From contig JAFUAB010000021.1 in assembly GCA_017460885.1 (NCBI GenBank), forward strand, positions 1-64,000: a stretch of 64,000 nucleotides of DNA, given 5' to 3'. Positions 45,021 to 54,439 of this stretch are shown here, piece by piece. The DNA comes from Lachnospiraceae bacterium (lineage in GTDB: Bacteria > Bacillota > Clostridia > Lachnospirales > Lachnospiraceae). The notes beneath the pieces were generated by a model, which was not told the origin of the DNA, searched no databases, and saw only the letters and a list, made by a program, of their open reading frames with translations. Position 1 is the first letter of the stretch; the number at the start of each line of letters is the position of its first letter. The position numbers and the translations under genes are program-made.

Positions 45021-46139
45021 TTACAGCATAAATCCCGACAACACATAATTGCATACGTCAAGCCCGGGATCGCTGAGTCTTATATGGTCTCCCTCTCTGA
45101 TGAGCATCCCCATGCCTGTCATGTCCCTAATGACTTCACCGTATACTTCATCTATATCCTTCCCGAACCTTAACTTAAACTCCTCGCAGCTTATACCGCA
45201 GATCATTCTCAGTCCGAGAAACATAAACTCTTCTTTTCTGTCATCGGCGGATAGCAAAATACTCTCGATCGCCCTCTCCCCACTCAGGTATCTGAGCAGC
45301 TCCTCCGTATTCTTATACCTGACGTTATCTATCAGCGAAGCGGCTCCGAGTCCGATCCCCAGATAATCCCCACCGGTCCAGTATACAATGTTATGTCTGC
45401 ATTCATATCCCGGCCCGGAGTAATTTGATATCTCATATCGCCGATAACCGTATTCCCCAAGTACGTCAGCCGTCATGTGATACATCTCACGGTCGGTATC
45501 TTCATCCGTAAACTCGAATTCATCCCGGTGCTCATAGAGATAAGTCCCTTCCTCAAGCTGCAGACTGTAGGCGGATATGTGCTCCGGACCGAGTTCACAT
45601 ATGGTTCTCAGACTGTGTTCATATGTTGAAAGGGTCTGTCCCGGTATTGCGGACATCAGGTCGATATTGATATTATCAAATCCCGCATCGCGGGCATCCT
45701 CATAGGTCCTGAACAGATCCGTACTGTCATGTATCCGTCCGAGCAGTGTAAGTTCATTGTCATTTACCGACTGTGCTCCGATGCTCAGTCTGTTGATGCC
45801 TGCACCGCGGTAAACCTCCAGTTTATTCCTGTCGGTACTGCCGGGATTGCACTCTATGGAGATCTCCGCATCCGGACTTACATCCATTATCTCAAATATC
45901 AGTTCACAGAGTCTCGCAATATACGAAGTATCTATATAAGTAGGTGTGCCGCCGCCGATATATATCGTGTTCAGCCTAAGCTCCCCGTATTCGTCTCCGG
46001 CATCGGCCAGTTCACTCCTAAGAGCCTGCATATACTCGCCGATCCGTCCCGGGGGAGCCGGAAAGGAGGTAAAATCGCAATATCTGCATTTCCGTGCGCA
46101 AAACGGAATATGTACATACAGACTGAGGTCATTCATCAT
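45021..46139 (-). CDS. hemW: Radical SAM heme chaperone HemW
   Basis: Radical-SAM protein related to HemN that binds and transfers heme. The 372-residue product has the cluster motif C-x3-C-x2-C (Cys14, Cys18, Cys21 in [11 protein letters not shown]), [14 protein letters not shown], and IECNPGS. It lacks the extra N-terminal Cys that marks true coproporphyrinogen dehydrogenase HemN. It overlaps lepA by 11 bp; the lepA-hemW order is widely conserved in Firmicutes. A second ATG one codon later is an alternative start. Confidence 0.93.
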   Translation of the reverse strand: MMNDLSLYVHIPFCARKCRYCDFTSFPAPPGRIGEYMQALRSELADAGDEYGELRLNTIYIGGGTPTYIDTSYIARLCELIFEIMDVSPDAEISIECNPGSTDRNKLEVYRGAGINRLSIGAQSVNDNELTLLGRIHDSTDLFRTYEDARDAGFDNINIDLMSAIPGQTLSTYEHSLRTICELGPEHISAYSLQLEEGTYLYEHRDEFEFTDEDTDREMYHMTADVLGEYGYRRYEISNYSGPGYECRHNIVYWTGGDYLGIGLGAASLIDNVRYKNTEELLRYLSGERAIESILLSADDRKEEFMFLGLRMICGISCEEFKLRFGKDIDEVYGEVIRDMTGMGMLIREGDHIRLSDPGLDVCNYVLSGFML

Positions 46140-47934
46140 CCAGTTTCAGCACACTCATGAATGCCGCCTGCGGAACCTCCACCACACCTATCTGGCGCAT
46201 GCGCTTTTTGCCTTCCTTCTGCTTCTCCAGCAGTTTCTTCTTGCGGGTTATATCTCCGCCGTAGCACTTGGCAAGGACATCCTTACGCAGCGCCTTGATG
46301 GTCTCTCTGGCTATGATCTTGCCTCCGACAGCGGCCTGAATGGGAATCTCGAAAAGATGTCTCGGGATCTCGTTCTTCAGCCTCTCGCACATCCTGCGTC
46401 CGCGTTCGTATGCCGAATCGGCATGAACTATAAAGCTTAAGGCATCTACTTCCTCATGGTTGACCAGTATATCCAGCTTGACGAGCTTGGAGGTTTCATA
46501 CCCCTTCATCTCATAATCGAACGACGCATAGCCCTTGGAACGGCTCTTAAGAGCGTCAAAGAAATCATAAATGATCTCGTTAAGGGGCAGATCATATTTG
46601 AGCAGCGCACGGGTTCCTTCAATATATTCGGTGCTAACGTATCTGCCTCTGCGTTCCTGGCAGAGCTGCATTATGGAACCGATGAATTCGGTGGTGACCA
46701 TTATCTCCGCGCTGACGATCGGTTCCTCCATATATTCTATTTCGGTGGGCTCGGGAAGATTGGTTGGATTGGTCAGTTCAATGACTTCTCCGTCGGTCTT
46801 ATGTACCTTATATACAACGCCCGGAGCGGTCGTTACCAGATCCAGGTTATACTCTCTCTCAAGTCTCTCCTGTACTATCTCCAGATGGAGCAGCCCCAGG
46901 AATCCGCATCGGAATCCGAAGCCCAGCGCTATCGAAGTCTCCGGTTCATAGTTCAGGGAAGCATCATTGAGCTGTAGCTTCTCAAGGGCATCTCTGAGAT
47001 CCGGATACTTGGCACCGTCCGCAGGATACATACCGCAGTAGACCATGGAATTGACCTTTTTATATCCCGGCAGGGGTTCTGCGCAGGGTCTGTCTGCATC
47101 GGTAACGGTATCACCGACCCTGGTGTCTCGTACGTTCTTTATCGAGGCAGTGATATATCCTACCATGCCGGCGCTCAGTTCATCGCATGGATTGAATGCT
47201 CCGGCACCGAAAAAACCTACCTCCACGACCTCTTCGCTGGCGCCCGTGGCCATCATCCTGATCCGTGTACCCTTCCTGACCCTGCCCTCTCTGATGCGGC
47301 AGAAAATGATGACTCCTTTATAGGGGTCATATATGGAATCGAATATAAGTGCCTTCAAAGGAGCCTCGGGATCTCCCGTGGGAGCGGGTATCCGCTGAAC
47401 GACCGCCTCAAGGACCTCACCTATTCCGATCCCCTGTTTGGCGGAAATAAGAGGCGCATCCTGCGCTTCGATACCGATCACATCCTCTATCTCATCCTTG
47501 ACCCTGTCCGGATCGGCACTGGGCAGATCGATCTTATTGATCACCGGAAAAACATCCAGATCGTGATCCAGGGCCAGATATACGTTGGCAAGCGTCTGTG
47601 CCTCTATGCCCTGTGCGGCATCTACCACCAGTATCGCTCCGTCACACGCCGCCAGCGATCTGGAAACCTCGTAGTTGAAATCTACATGTCCGGGAGTATC
47701 TATGAGGTTAAAAATGTATTCCCTGCCGTCACGTGCCTTATAGACAGTTCTGACGGCCTGCGATTTGATGGTTATGCCACGTTCTCTTTCCAGATCCATA
47801 TTATCGAGGACCTGTTCCTGCATTTCCCTGCTGGTCAGCAGTCCGGTCGCCTCAATAATACGGTCGGCCAACGTGGATTTACCGTGATCTATATGTGCTA
47901 CTATGCAAAAATTCCTAATCAGACTCTGGTCCAC
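46129..47934 (-). CDS. lepA: Elongation factor 4 (LepA)
   Basis: Ribosome-associated GTPase that acts on stalled or tilted complexes. About 601 residues: G1 [27 protein letters not shown], then the LepA-specific C-terminal domain ([40 protein letters not shown]). GTG at 47934 stands 5 nt after CGGAGG and gives VDQSLIRNF, the expected N-terminus; an ATG seven codons earlier (47955) has no good site. It overlaps the previous gene's end by 20 bp. Confidence 0.97.
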   Translation of the reverse strand: MDQSLIRNFCIVAHIDHGKSTLADRIIEATGLLTSREMQEQVLDNMDLERERGITIKSQAVRTVYKARDGREYIFNLIDTPGHVDFNYEVSRSLAACDGAILVVDAAQGIEAQTLANVYLALDHDLDVFPVINKIDLPSADPDRVKDEIEDVIGIEAQDAPLISAKQGIGIGEVLEAVVQRIPAPTGDPEAPLKALIFDSIYDPYKGVIIFCRIREGRVRKGTRIRMMATGASEEVVEVGFFGAGAFNPCDELSAGMVGYITASIKNVRDTRVGDTVTDADRPCAEPLPGYKKVNSMVYCGMYPADGAKYPDLRDALEKLQLNDASLNYEPETSIALGFGFRCGFLGLLHLEIVQERLEREYNLDLVTTAPGVVYKVHKTDGEVIELTNPTNLPEPTEIEYMEEPIVSAEIMVTTEFIGSIMQLCQERRGRYVSTEYIEGTRALLKYDLPLNEIIYDFFDALKSRSKGYASFDYEMKGYETSKLVKLDILVNHEEVDALSFIVHADSAYERGRRMCERLKNEIPRHLFEIPIQAAVGGKIIARETIKALRKDVLAKCYGGDITRKKKLLEKQKEGKKRMRQIGVVEVPQAAFMSVLKLDDE

Positions 47935-48886
47935 TCTTGCCTCCGTTTGATGCATTATCCTGAATAAAGATATTAAATTCCGCCATGATGATCATGGAGA
48001 AGAAGAAAATCATAAGCGTCTGCACAAGATATCCCATGATCACACGGTTCATATATGTACGGGATACACTGTATTCAAGTGTTCCGTCATGTTCCGTGAG
48101 CAGCGCTATCTCGTCGATGCCGTCAATATATCTCGACAGATACTCTTCGATCCCGCTTATATCATCATACGCCACTCCGGCCTTTTGCAGCTTGTCCATA
48201 TCATACTCGTACATGGAAGTGACCACGTTTTCGATCATGGATACGCTCCTCTGATACGCGCGGTAATTCACCTGCGTTATGAAAACACCGAGTATAAATA
48301 TCCAGATGCTGAATACCGTCAGACTGATCCTTCTCGCCTTCTCCTTATCCTTTATCACGACCAGAAGAACTGTCAGGACAATGACAACGATCACGCATCC
48401 GGCTACGGAAAAAGTCAGCACGTTACCAAAGATGCCGACACGGAGCGAATCAACGTAATTATTGTCCGCAGCCGCAACAAGGTAGAGATCCTCGTTTATC
48501 TCCGTGGCACAATACAGTTTGTTTTCGTCCGAAAAGTACCCGCTCTTGAGATAAGACACCTCCGGAGCAAGGATCTCGGATTCACCGGTGCCCGCGATCA
48601 TATTGCCCTTTCCGTCGGTAACGTAGAGTTCTTCGATCTCGTCGAAGCTTCTGCTATACTGATCCAGCTGATCTTCAAGACTGAAATAATTATCTACCGT
48701 CTTGCCGAGCATGAGATTACCCTTGATGCTCTCTCTCAGATCGGTAATATATACGGAGAGCACATTACTTGCTATGGTCTTATTGTTGCTGATATAGATG
48801 GAATACCCCATATATGCGGATATGATGGTTACTATCACGGAAAACACAACCGTACTTACCGAAGCGAACAGATTGAATCTCTTCAT
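47915..48886 (-). CDS. Four-helix membrane protein with two extracytoplasmic sensor-like domains
   Basis: 323 residues. Membrane helices at about 8-30, 152-178, 187-206 and 282-303. The first outside domain (about 33-150) has a Cache/PAS-like pattern ([48 protein letters not shown]). The second (about 207-280) is shorter and has a similar [20 protein letters not shown] pattern. No kinase, GGDEF, HAMP, phosphatase or other output domain follows; the protein ends about 20 residues after the last helix. It overlaps the substrate-binding lipoprotein gene by 4 bp (ATGA), so the two are probably partners. Either a ligand-signal coupler needing another output protein, or a reduced sensor. Confidence 0.7.
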   Translation of the reverse strand: MKRFNLFASVSTVVFSVIVTIISAYMGYSIYISNNKTIASNVLSVYITDLRESIKGNLMLGKTVDNYFSLEDQLDQYSRSFDEIEELYVTDGKGNMIAGTGESEILAPEVSYLKSGYFSDENKLYCATEINEDLYLVAAADNNYVDSLRVGIFGNVLTFSVAGCVIVVIVLTVLLVVIKDKEKARRISLTVFSIWIFILGVFITQVNYRAYQRSVSMIENVVTSMYEYDMDKLQKAGVAYDDISGIEEYLSRYIDGIDEIALLTEHDGTLEYSVSRTYMNRVIMGYLVQTLMIFFFSMIIMAEFNIFIQDNASNGGKSGPESD

Positions 48887-50085
48887 TTCATATCCTCCGC
48901 TGTATAAATTGTCTGAGCGCTCATATAGGCGCTCATCGGAAGCCGGTAGCCGGTTCTCCTGGCCACTTCATAGTTAAGATACAGCCGGGGTTCGGCAACG
49001 TATACCATATTCAGGCTGGTAATGGGAACGCCGTCGCAGTAGCGTCCGATGGTCTTAGCCATAAACATCCCGTCATCCTCGGCGTTTGTAACCATAAGAT
49101 GCATCATGGCTCCCAGTCTGCATTGTTCCTCGGTATCCTGGGCAATGGTGACGATGCCCGCATCGATCACGTCATTCAAAAGCTCCGGGATCCTGTCATA
49201 GTCTTCCAATGTACCAGTAGTGATCAGCAGAGTATCTATCTGCGGGATAAGTCTGTCATACGCTTCCTTCAGTTCGCGATAATGTCTATCGTTATCAGCC
49301 TCATCCGCAGCCTCGTCAACAAACTCGCGGTGAATCCTGAACCCGTACTTTTCGGACATTTCCTCCAGCACATCTATACCCGAATAAATATATGCCGCTT
49401 CATTGTCTTCATAAACAACTCCGATATCCTTAAACCCGAAAATATCATATGCCACCTGCAGCGCACGTTCCGTCTCACCGCTGTCTGTCATCGCAAAGGA
49501 ATGATCGTTGTATCTCTCCGTTTCGGACCTGACTATACCGCCGGCAATGGGATTGGCCGCTCCGAACACCATGTAATCATATGAGATCCTGTCGGCATTT
49601 GCCGTCAGATACTTACCGCAGACCGACCCAAAGGTCAGCATAAGATCTATATCCTCAAGTCCGAGCATTTCATCCAGCTCCTCCGCGGTCATATCGTTAT
49701 ATGTAAAAATGTACTCGGGAACGAACACAGCCTTGCCCCTTGTCGTCATGCTGATAGCTCCGGCGAGGGCGTCCCAGGCCTCCTCCATCGTCGAATAATT
49801 GCGTGCCTGGTATCTGCTTATCCGTCCTGCTGACTGCAGCTCCGAAGACATATATTTGAGTTCATCGGTCCAGTATTGGTATTCCTCTTCCAGGAAACAG
49901 GCAACCCTGATCCCTGCCTTAGTCTGTCTGGAGATATTCGGATCGTTCTCAAAATCAAATTCACGCGGTTCACCGGCAGTATCCGCCTGCTCACCGCCGG
50001 AGTTCATCGCACATCCCGTAACGGAGAGAACCAGCATTGCAGTCACACAGATTATGCAAATCGTTTTTGTGATAAGGTTTTTCAT
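48883..50085 (-). CDS. Substrate-binding-type lipoprotein
   Basis: 400 residues from ATG 50085 (AGGTG site); an in-frame upstream ATG at 50139 would spoil the signal peptide. The N-terminus is a lipoprotein signal (CVTAMLVLSVTGC, lipid Cys25), then an acidic linker and a two-lobed periplasmic-binding-protein fold: AGIRVACFLEEEYQYWTDEL, DLMLTFGSVCGKYL, YDYMVFGAANPIAGGIV, GFKDIGVVYEDNEAAYIYSG, DTLLITTGTL. It looks like ABC_sub_bind proteins, but no ABC permease or ATPase is nearby. The next gene is the sensor-like membrane protein, suggesting signalling rather than transport. Confidence 0.75.
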   Translation of the reverse strand: MKNLITKTICIICVTAMLVLSVTGCAMNSGGEQADTAGEPREFDFENDPNISRQTKAGIRVACFLEEEYQYWTDELKYMSSELQSAGRISRYQARNYSTMEEAWDALAGAISMTTRGKAVFVPEYIFTYNDMTAEELDEMLGLEDIDLMLTFGSVCGKYLTANADRISYDYMVFGAANPIAGGIVRSETERYNDHSFAMTDSGETERALQVAYDIFGFKDIGVVYEDNEAAYIYSGIDVLEEMSEKYGFRIHREFVDEAADEADNDRHYRELKEAYDRLIPQIDTLLITTGTLEDYDRIPELLNDVIDAGIVTIAQDTEEQCRLGAMMHLMVTNAEDDGMFMAKTIGRYCDGVPITSLNMVYVAEPRLYLNYEVARRTGYRLPMSAYMSAQTIYTAEDMK

Positions 50086-50190
50086 ATACAAAACACCTGC
50101 ACGATCTTTACGATACCGTGAATCGAAACAACAAACCATCTAATATAATACCATGGATGGGACAAAAAACAAACAGGATATAAGGTTCAA

Positions 50191-50202
50191 AGGTATTTAC
50201 CT
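50191..50202. promoter_or_regulatory. Palindrome between the lipoprotein gene and carD
   Basis: AGGTATTTACCT is an imperfect-centred palindrome (AGGTA, TT, TACCT) about 36 bp upstream of the carD -35 box and about 105 bp upstream of the lipoprotein start. It could be an operator for either divergent gene. No convincing promoter for the lipoprotein operon was found; a TATTAT at the right distance lacks a good -35. Confidence 0.3.
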
Positions 50203-50237
50203 GTGTCAAAAAATACTGCAAATAAACAAATTTCTCT

Positions 50238-50267
50238 TTGAAAAATCAGACAAATCTATGATATGAT
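50238..50267 (+). promoter_or_regulatory. Promoter of carD
   Basis: TTGAAA (50238-50243), 18-bp spacer, TATGAT (50262-50267), about 30 bp upstream of the GTG start. Confidence 0.7.
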
Positions 50268-50297
50268 TATAGTAATCGTCGCGAAAGGAGGAATACA

Positions 50298-50822
50298 GTG
50301 TTTGCAATAGGAGATTACGTAATGAAGACCAGTAAGGGTGTGTGCCACATAGATGATATAACCCATCTGGAAATGCCCGGGATCGACAAGGATAAGCTAT
50401 ACTATGTGATGACCCCTTTGGATGGCAAAGGATCCACACTGTATGTCTCCGTCGATACCGCTCAGGGCAACATCAGGTCTGCAATGACCAAGGATGAGGC
50501 GGAGGGTGTTATCGACTCGATCCCGTCCATCGAGGAAACATGGGTCGAGAATGACAAGCTCAGAGAGCAGTGCTACAAGGACGCGGTCAGAAGCGGTTCT
50601 CCGGAGGCTCTGATCAGCATTATCAAGACTATCTGGTCACGCAAAAAAATGCGTGAAAACCAGGGTAAAAAAAATACCGCCGTCGATGAGCGCTATTTCA
50701 AGCAGGCAGAGGATCTGCTGTATGCCGAGATAGCTTTTGCCCTCGGCAAGGACAAGGATGAGATCTGTGATTATATCACAAATATGATCCGCCACAAAAA
50801 CAAGAAAGCCGTTGAGGCATAA
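50298..50822 (+). CDS. CarD family transcriptional regulator
   Basis: 174 residues of the CarD/CdnL/TRCF family, which bind RNA polymerase beta and stabilise open complexes. The N-terminal Tudor-like RNAP-interaction domain is clear (MFAIGDYVMKTSKGVCHIDD, YYVMTPLDGKGSTLYVSVDT), followed by a helical DNA-binding C-terminus (YFKQAEDLLYAEIAFALGK). The start is GTG after AAAGGAGG. It is monocistronic, with its own promoter and a shared terminator with convergent rpsT. Confidence 0.88.
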   Translation: MFAIGDYVMKTSKGVCHIDDITHLEMPGIDKDKLYYVMTPLDGKGSTLYVSVDTAQGNIRSAMTKDEAEGVIDSIPSIEETWVENDKLREQCYKDAVRSGSPEALISIIKTIWSRKKMRENQGKKNTAVDERYFKQAEDLLYAEIAFALGKDKDEICDYITNMIRHKNKKAVEA

Positions 50823-50857
50823 TTACATTTCTGTATTACATTTCTGTACTCAAAAAA

Positions 50858-50880
50858 GGCATCCCCATAGCGTGGATGCC
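50858..50880. terminator. Bidirectional terminator between carD and rpsT
   Basis: GGCATCC (50858-50864) pairs with GGATGCC (50874-50880). On the minus strand it is followed by TTTTTT (strong, for rpsT), on the plus strand by TTTAATG (weaker, for carD). Confidence 0.85.
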
Positions 50881-50914
50881 TTTAATGTTCATATTATAAA
50901 GTCCCGATCACCGG

Positions 50915-51175
50915 TCACATAGCAGATACTGCTTTGGAAAGTCTGGCGATCTTGCGGGAAACGTTATTCTGATGATAAACACCCTTGGAACCGGCCTTAC
51001 CGATCACGGATGAAGCAGCTTTGAGAGCCTCCGATGCAGCAGCCTTGTCACCGGACTCCACAGCAGCCTCTACCTTCTTGATAGCGGTCTTAACGCCGGA
51101 TCTGACAGCCTTATTGCGTTCAGTTCTGGTTCTGGCCACAAGAATACGTTTCTTAGCAGATTTGATATTAGCCAC
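50915..51175 (-). CDS. rpsT: 30S ribosomal protein S20
   Basis: Small-subunit protein of 86 residues, all helical: IKSAKKRILVARTRTERNKA, KGVYHQNNVSRKIARLSKAV. The start is GTG with GGAGG eight nt upstream. It is monocistronic with a consensus promoter. In many Firmicutes rpsT lies near lepA; here that linkage is loosely kept, with carD and the lipoprotein/sensor pair between. Confidence 0.97.
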   Translation of the reverse strand: MANIKSAKKRILVARTRTERNKAVRSGVKTAIKKVEAAVESGDKAAASEALKAASSVIGKAGSKGVYHQNNVSRKIARLSKAVSAM

Positions 51176-51262
51176 GAGTCACACCTCCTGTCTGGATTGA
51201 TTATTATTAGGAAATGTCTCATTAAATCGGACACGGACGTTTAATTGAAACATGCGGTATAT

Positions 51263-51291
51263 ATTGTATGCGAGCAAATTATCCGTGTCAA
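51263..51291 (-). promoter_or_regulatory. Promoter of rpsT
   Basis: Minus strand TTGACA (51286-51291), 17-bp spacer, TACAAT (51263-51268). Near-perfect SigA promoter with an about 80-nt leader. Its TTGACACGG start is shared with the rplM promoter. Confidence 0.88.
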
Positions 51292-51356
51292 GCCTTTTTT
51301 GATATTTCGCTCATTTTTTAAGGATATTCCGATCAGTCCGGCATATTCCCAAAGAT

Positions 51357-51614
51357 TCAGACCTCGAGTATCAGAAACCTTCCGTCATCCGAACGCATCA
51401 CCTCCGGCATATCCAGGATCTCATTAAGACTCATGCCCTCCGTATCCACGCCGACTTCCTCCAGATATTCCATAAGCTCGCTTTCATCGGATGCCACGGC
51501 GGCAAAGGTGTCCTCGAGAAATGCCTCCGCTTCCTCCGGCGTATCCGCAACCGGTTCGGAATACATCTCAAGCTGGTGTTTCAGAAAACAATCAACGATA
51601 ACTGGATCATACAT
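51357..51614 (-). CDS. Small acidic protein after maf, unknown function
   Basis: 85 residues from ATG 51614, which has GGAGGG at 9 nt; an in-frame TTG at 51623 abuts that site. It is very acidic (EEAEAFLEDTFAAVASDESE) and ends in a hydrophobic strand (DGRFLILEV). No signal peptide, membrane helix or known motif. It is the last gene of the pheA-ppx-ppk1-maf operon, 23 bp after maf, with no clear terminator after it. Confidence 0.6.
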   Translation of the reverse strand: MYDPVIVDCFLKHQLEMYSEPVADTPEEAEAFLEDTFAAVASDESELMEYLEEVGVDTEGMSLNEILDMPEVMRSDDGRFLILEV

Positions 51615-51637
51615 AATGCTCAACCCTCCGGAACATA

Positions 51638-52249
51638 TCAGTCGGAAATGCTTTCCGACAATCTTTTTATATTATGATACAGGCTGCACACCGGCAGTCC
51701 CACAACGTTATAATAATCGCCCTCTATGGAGCTGACAAAAACAGCCGCTCCCGATTGTATCCCGTAGGCTCCGGCCTTGTCCATCGGATCTCCGCCTGCC
51801 ACATATCCGGCGATCTCGGAATCGGTCATTTCGGCGATCGTAACCTTAGTCTCCTCATGAAAGGTTACCCTGCCGGCCTCTGCGCCCTGACAGACCATGA
51901 CAACGGTCACCCCCGTAAAGACACTGTGCGTCCTGCCGGAGATCTCCCGCAGCATACGCGAGGCATCCTGTTCGTCCACGGGTTTACCAAGTATCTTACC
52001 GTCTATGCTGACCACTGTATCTGCGCCTATGACCATAAATCTCTCTTCATGCGTGCCCTCGGCAATAAGCTCCCCGGCAACAGAACCTGCCTTGATCGCG
52101 GATAACTGCTCCACCAGCCCTGCCGGATCCGTGACCGGGATATTCTCGTCCGCTCCCGAAACCCTGACCTCAAAGCAAAATCCCGTCTGTTCCATCAGTT
52201 CTCTGCGTCTGGGCGATGCACTTGCCAGATAGCACTTTATACCTTCCAT
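51638..52249 (-). CDS. maf: Maf family nucleotide pyrophosphatase
   Basis: House-cleaning nucleoside triphosphate pyrophosphatase linked to septum inhibition. The 203-residue product has the nucleotide-binding start YLASASPRRRELMEQTGF, the ADTVVSIDGKILGKPVDEQD block and DKAGAYGIQSGAAVFV. The start overlaps the ppk1 end by 13 bp. Which nucleotide it prefers cannot be read from sequence alone. Confidence 0.93.
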   Translation of the reverse strand: MEGIKCYLASASPRRRELMEQTGFCFEVRVSGADENIPVTDPAGLVEQLSAIKAGSVAGELIAEGTHEERFMVIGADTVVSIDGKILGKPVDEQDASRMLREISGRTHSVFTGVTVVMVCQGAEAGRVTFHEETKVTIAEMTDSEIAGYVAGGDPMDKAGAYGIQSGAAVFVSSIEGDYYNVVGLPVCSLYHNIKRLSESISD

Positions 52250-54438
52250 TTCTGCCCTTTCTCCGGTATGAACACCCTGCCCGCGGTCACCTTATCCTTG
52301 TTTTTGGCGGCTGTTTCCCTGGCCTCCCGTGAGAACGTCAGCTGAGCGCACAGATTCTCCTTGCCCCTGCGGTCCACGCGGGCATAATTTCCGTCGGGTC
52401 CCATAATATGAGCCTTCAGCGTATCCTTAAGCTGAACCTCCAGAATATGTGCAAGCCTTTCCTTTAGTTCGGGTTTCTCAGCCGGGAACAGGATCTCAAC
52501 ACGGCGTTCCAGATTTCTGGGCATCCAGTCGGCGCTGGCCATATAATATTCATCCTTCCCGTCATTGCAGAAATAGAATATCCTCGCATGCTCCAGATAA
52601 TTACCGACTATGGATCTGACACGTATATTGTCACTGACCCCGGGAACTCCGGCTTTCAGCGAACATATACCTCTGACTATGAGATCTGTCTGTACTCCCG
52701 CGCGTGATGCAGAATAAAGGGCCTTGATTATATCCGGATCACACAACGCATTTATCTTGGCAATGATCCGCGACTCACGGCCTGCTGCCGCGTGCTCGGC
52801 TTCACGATTTATCAGACTTAAGAATCTGTCCTTCAGCCAGAGAGGGGCTACGGACAGTTTATTCCATCCCCTTGGCTCCGAATACCCCGACAGCATGTTG
52901 AAAAGGGCAGTGGCATCCTCTCCTATCTGTTCCGAACATGTAAACATGCCCACATCCGTGTACAGCTTCGCCGTAGAATCGTTGTAATTACCCGTGCTCA
53001 TATGCACATAACGCCTGATCCCGTCTGCTTCACGTCTGACTACAAGAGTGATCTTGGAGTGTGTCTTAAGGCCTACCAGTCCATAGATAACATGGCATCC
53101 GGCACGCTCCAGCATCCTCGCCCATACAATATTGTTTTCCTCATCGAATCTGGCTTTAAGCTCTACCAGTACCGTTACCTGTTTACCGTTATCGGCTGCC
53201 TTGGCGAGCGCTCTGATGATGGGGGAATTCCCGCTGACGCGATAAAGCGTCTGTTTAATGGCCAGAACATCCGTATCGTAAGCCGCCTGCGATATAAAAT
53301 CAACCACCGGCGAAAAGCTCTCATACGGATGATGCATGATCACGTCTCCCCGCCTGATCACCGCAAAGGTATTGGATTCACCCTCGAAGGCCGGTACCGG
53401 CTGCGGAGTATTGTAGGAATGTTCTTTCAGATGATCACAGCCGTCTATCCCGTACAGCTTCATCAAAAATGTCAGATCGATCGGGCCGTCTATCACGTAA
53501 ATATCCTCATCATCCAGCCCGAGTTCGCTCTGAAGCCTCTTTAGCAGCTTCTTTTCCCCGGTATTCTCGATCTCAAGCCTGATCGCGCTTCCCCTCTGTC
53601 TGGCCTTAAGCTGTTTCTCTATCTCCTGTAGCAGATCGGCAGCCTCATCCTCATCCAGATCAAAGTCGGCATTCCTCATGATGCGGTACATCGCCGTACA
53701 CACAATGGTATATCCGGCAAATATCCTCTGGATGTTGGCGGATATGATCTGTTCGAGCAGGATGAACCTGCGCGGGCTCTCAGGTCTGGTGGGAAGTTCA
53801 ATGAACCTGGGCAGACCGGAGGGAACCTGAACCGTGGCGAACATCCTGTCCCTGTTGCTTTTGCTGCCAAGCAGCCTTCCCTCGCCGGCTGTAAGAAGCG
53901 CAGCTATATTTAACGACTTATTGCTTATCAGCGGGAACGGTCTCGAAGAGTCCACAGCCATAGGAGTGAGCACCGGATACACGTTATCGTCAAAGTATCT
54001 GTCAGCGTAGGATCTCTCGGTATCGGTCATAGATCTGTAGTCTGTGAGCAGCTCTATGCCCTCCGCTTCGAGGGCTCCGACCAGCATATGATTAAAGGTG
54101 CTGTACTGGCTTCTGACCAGTGCGTGAGTAGCACTGCCGACTGCCGTAAGCTGCTCCTGCGCAGTCATTCCGGCTATATCGCGGCCCTTATATCCGGCAG
54201 CTACCATATCCTTAAGGGAGGCAACCCTTACCATAAAAAACTCATCAAGATTAGATGATGTGATGCCCAGGAATTTAAGCCTTTCCATCAGCGGATTAGT
54301 CTTATCCCTGGCTTCCTCCAATATGCGTTCGTTGAATTTGAGCCAACTCAGTTCCCTGTTGACATACAACGAGGGATCCGACAGCTCAATGGCCATATCC
54401 TGGTTTTTTTTCTTTTTTTCGTCTGCCGACTGTGCCAT
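52237..54438 (-). CDS. ppk1: Polyphosphate kinase 1
   Basis: Makes polyphosphate from ATP, and reverses the reaction. The 733-residue product has an N-terminal domain (YVNRELSWLKFNERILEEA), a head domain, and two PLD-like catalytic domains with the phosphohistidine region in GLVGLKTHSKITLVV and a second His in LEHARIFYF. It follows ppx by 1 bp, so synthesis and breakdown genes are tightly coupled. Confidence 0.97.
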   Translation of the reverse strand: MAQSADEKKKKNQDMAIELSDPSLYVNRELSWLKFNERILEEARDKTNPLMERLKFLGITSSNLDEFFMVRVASLKDMVAAGYKGRDIAGMTAQEQLTAVGSATHALVRSQYSTFNHMLVGALEAEGIELLTDYRSMTDTERSYADRYFDDNVYPVLTPMAVDSSRPFPLISNKSLNIAALLTAGEGRLLGSKSNRDRMFATVQVPSGLPRFIELPTRPESPRRFILLEQIISANIQRIFAGYTIVCTAMYRIMRNADFDLDEDEAADLLQEIEKQLKARQRGSAIRLEIENTGEKKLLKRLQSELGLDDEDIYVIDGPIDLTFLMKLYGIDGCDHLKEHSYNTPQPVPAFEGESNTFAVIRRGDVIMHHPYESFSPVVDFISQAAYDTDVLAIKQTLYRVSGNSPIIRALAKAADNGKQVTVLVELKARFDEENNIVWARMLERAGCHVIYGLVGLKTHSKITLVVRREADGIRRYVHMSTGNYNDSTAKLYTDVGMFTCSEQIGEDATALFNMLSGYSEPRGWNKLSVAPLWLKDRFLSLINREAEHAAAGRESRIIAKINALCDPDIIKALYSASRAGVQTDLIVRGICSLKAGVPGVSDNIRVRSIVGNYLEHARIFYFCNDGKDEYYMASADWMPRNLERRVEILFPAEKPELKERLAHILEVQLKDTLKAHIMGPDGNYARVDRRGKENLCAQLTFSREARETAAKNKDKVTAGRVFIPEKGQKWKV

Positions 54439-54439
54439 A

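Noticed and set aside
51300..51357. Terminator after the maf-linked small ORF
   Set aside because: Only short imperfect pairing was seen and no T tract; read-through to rpsT is possible but not shown.
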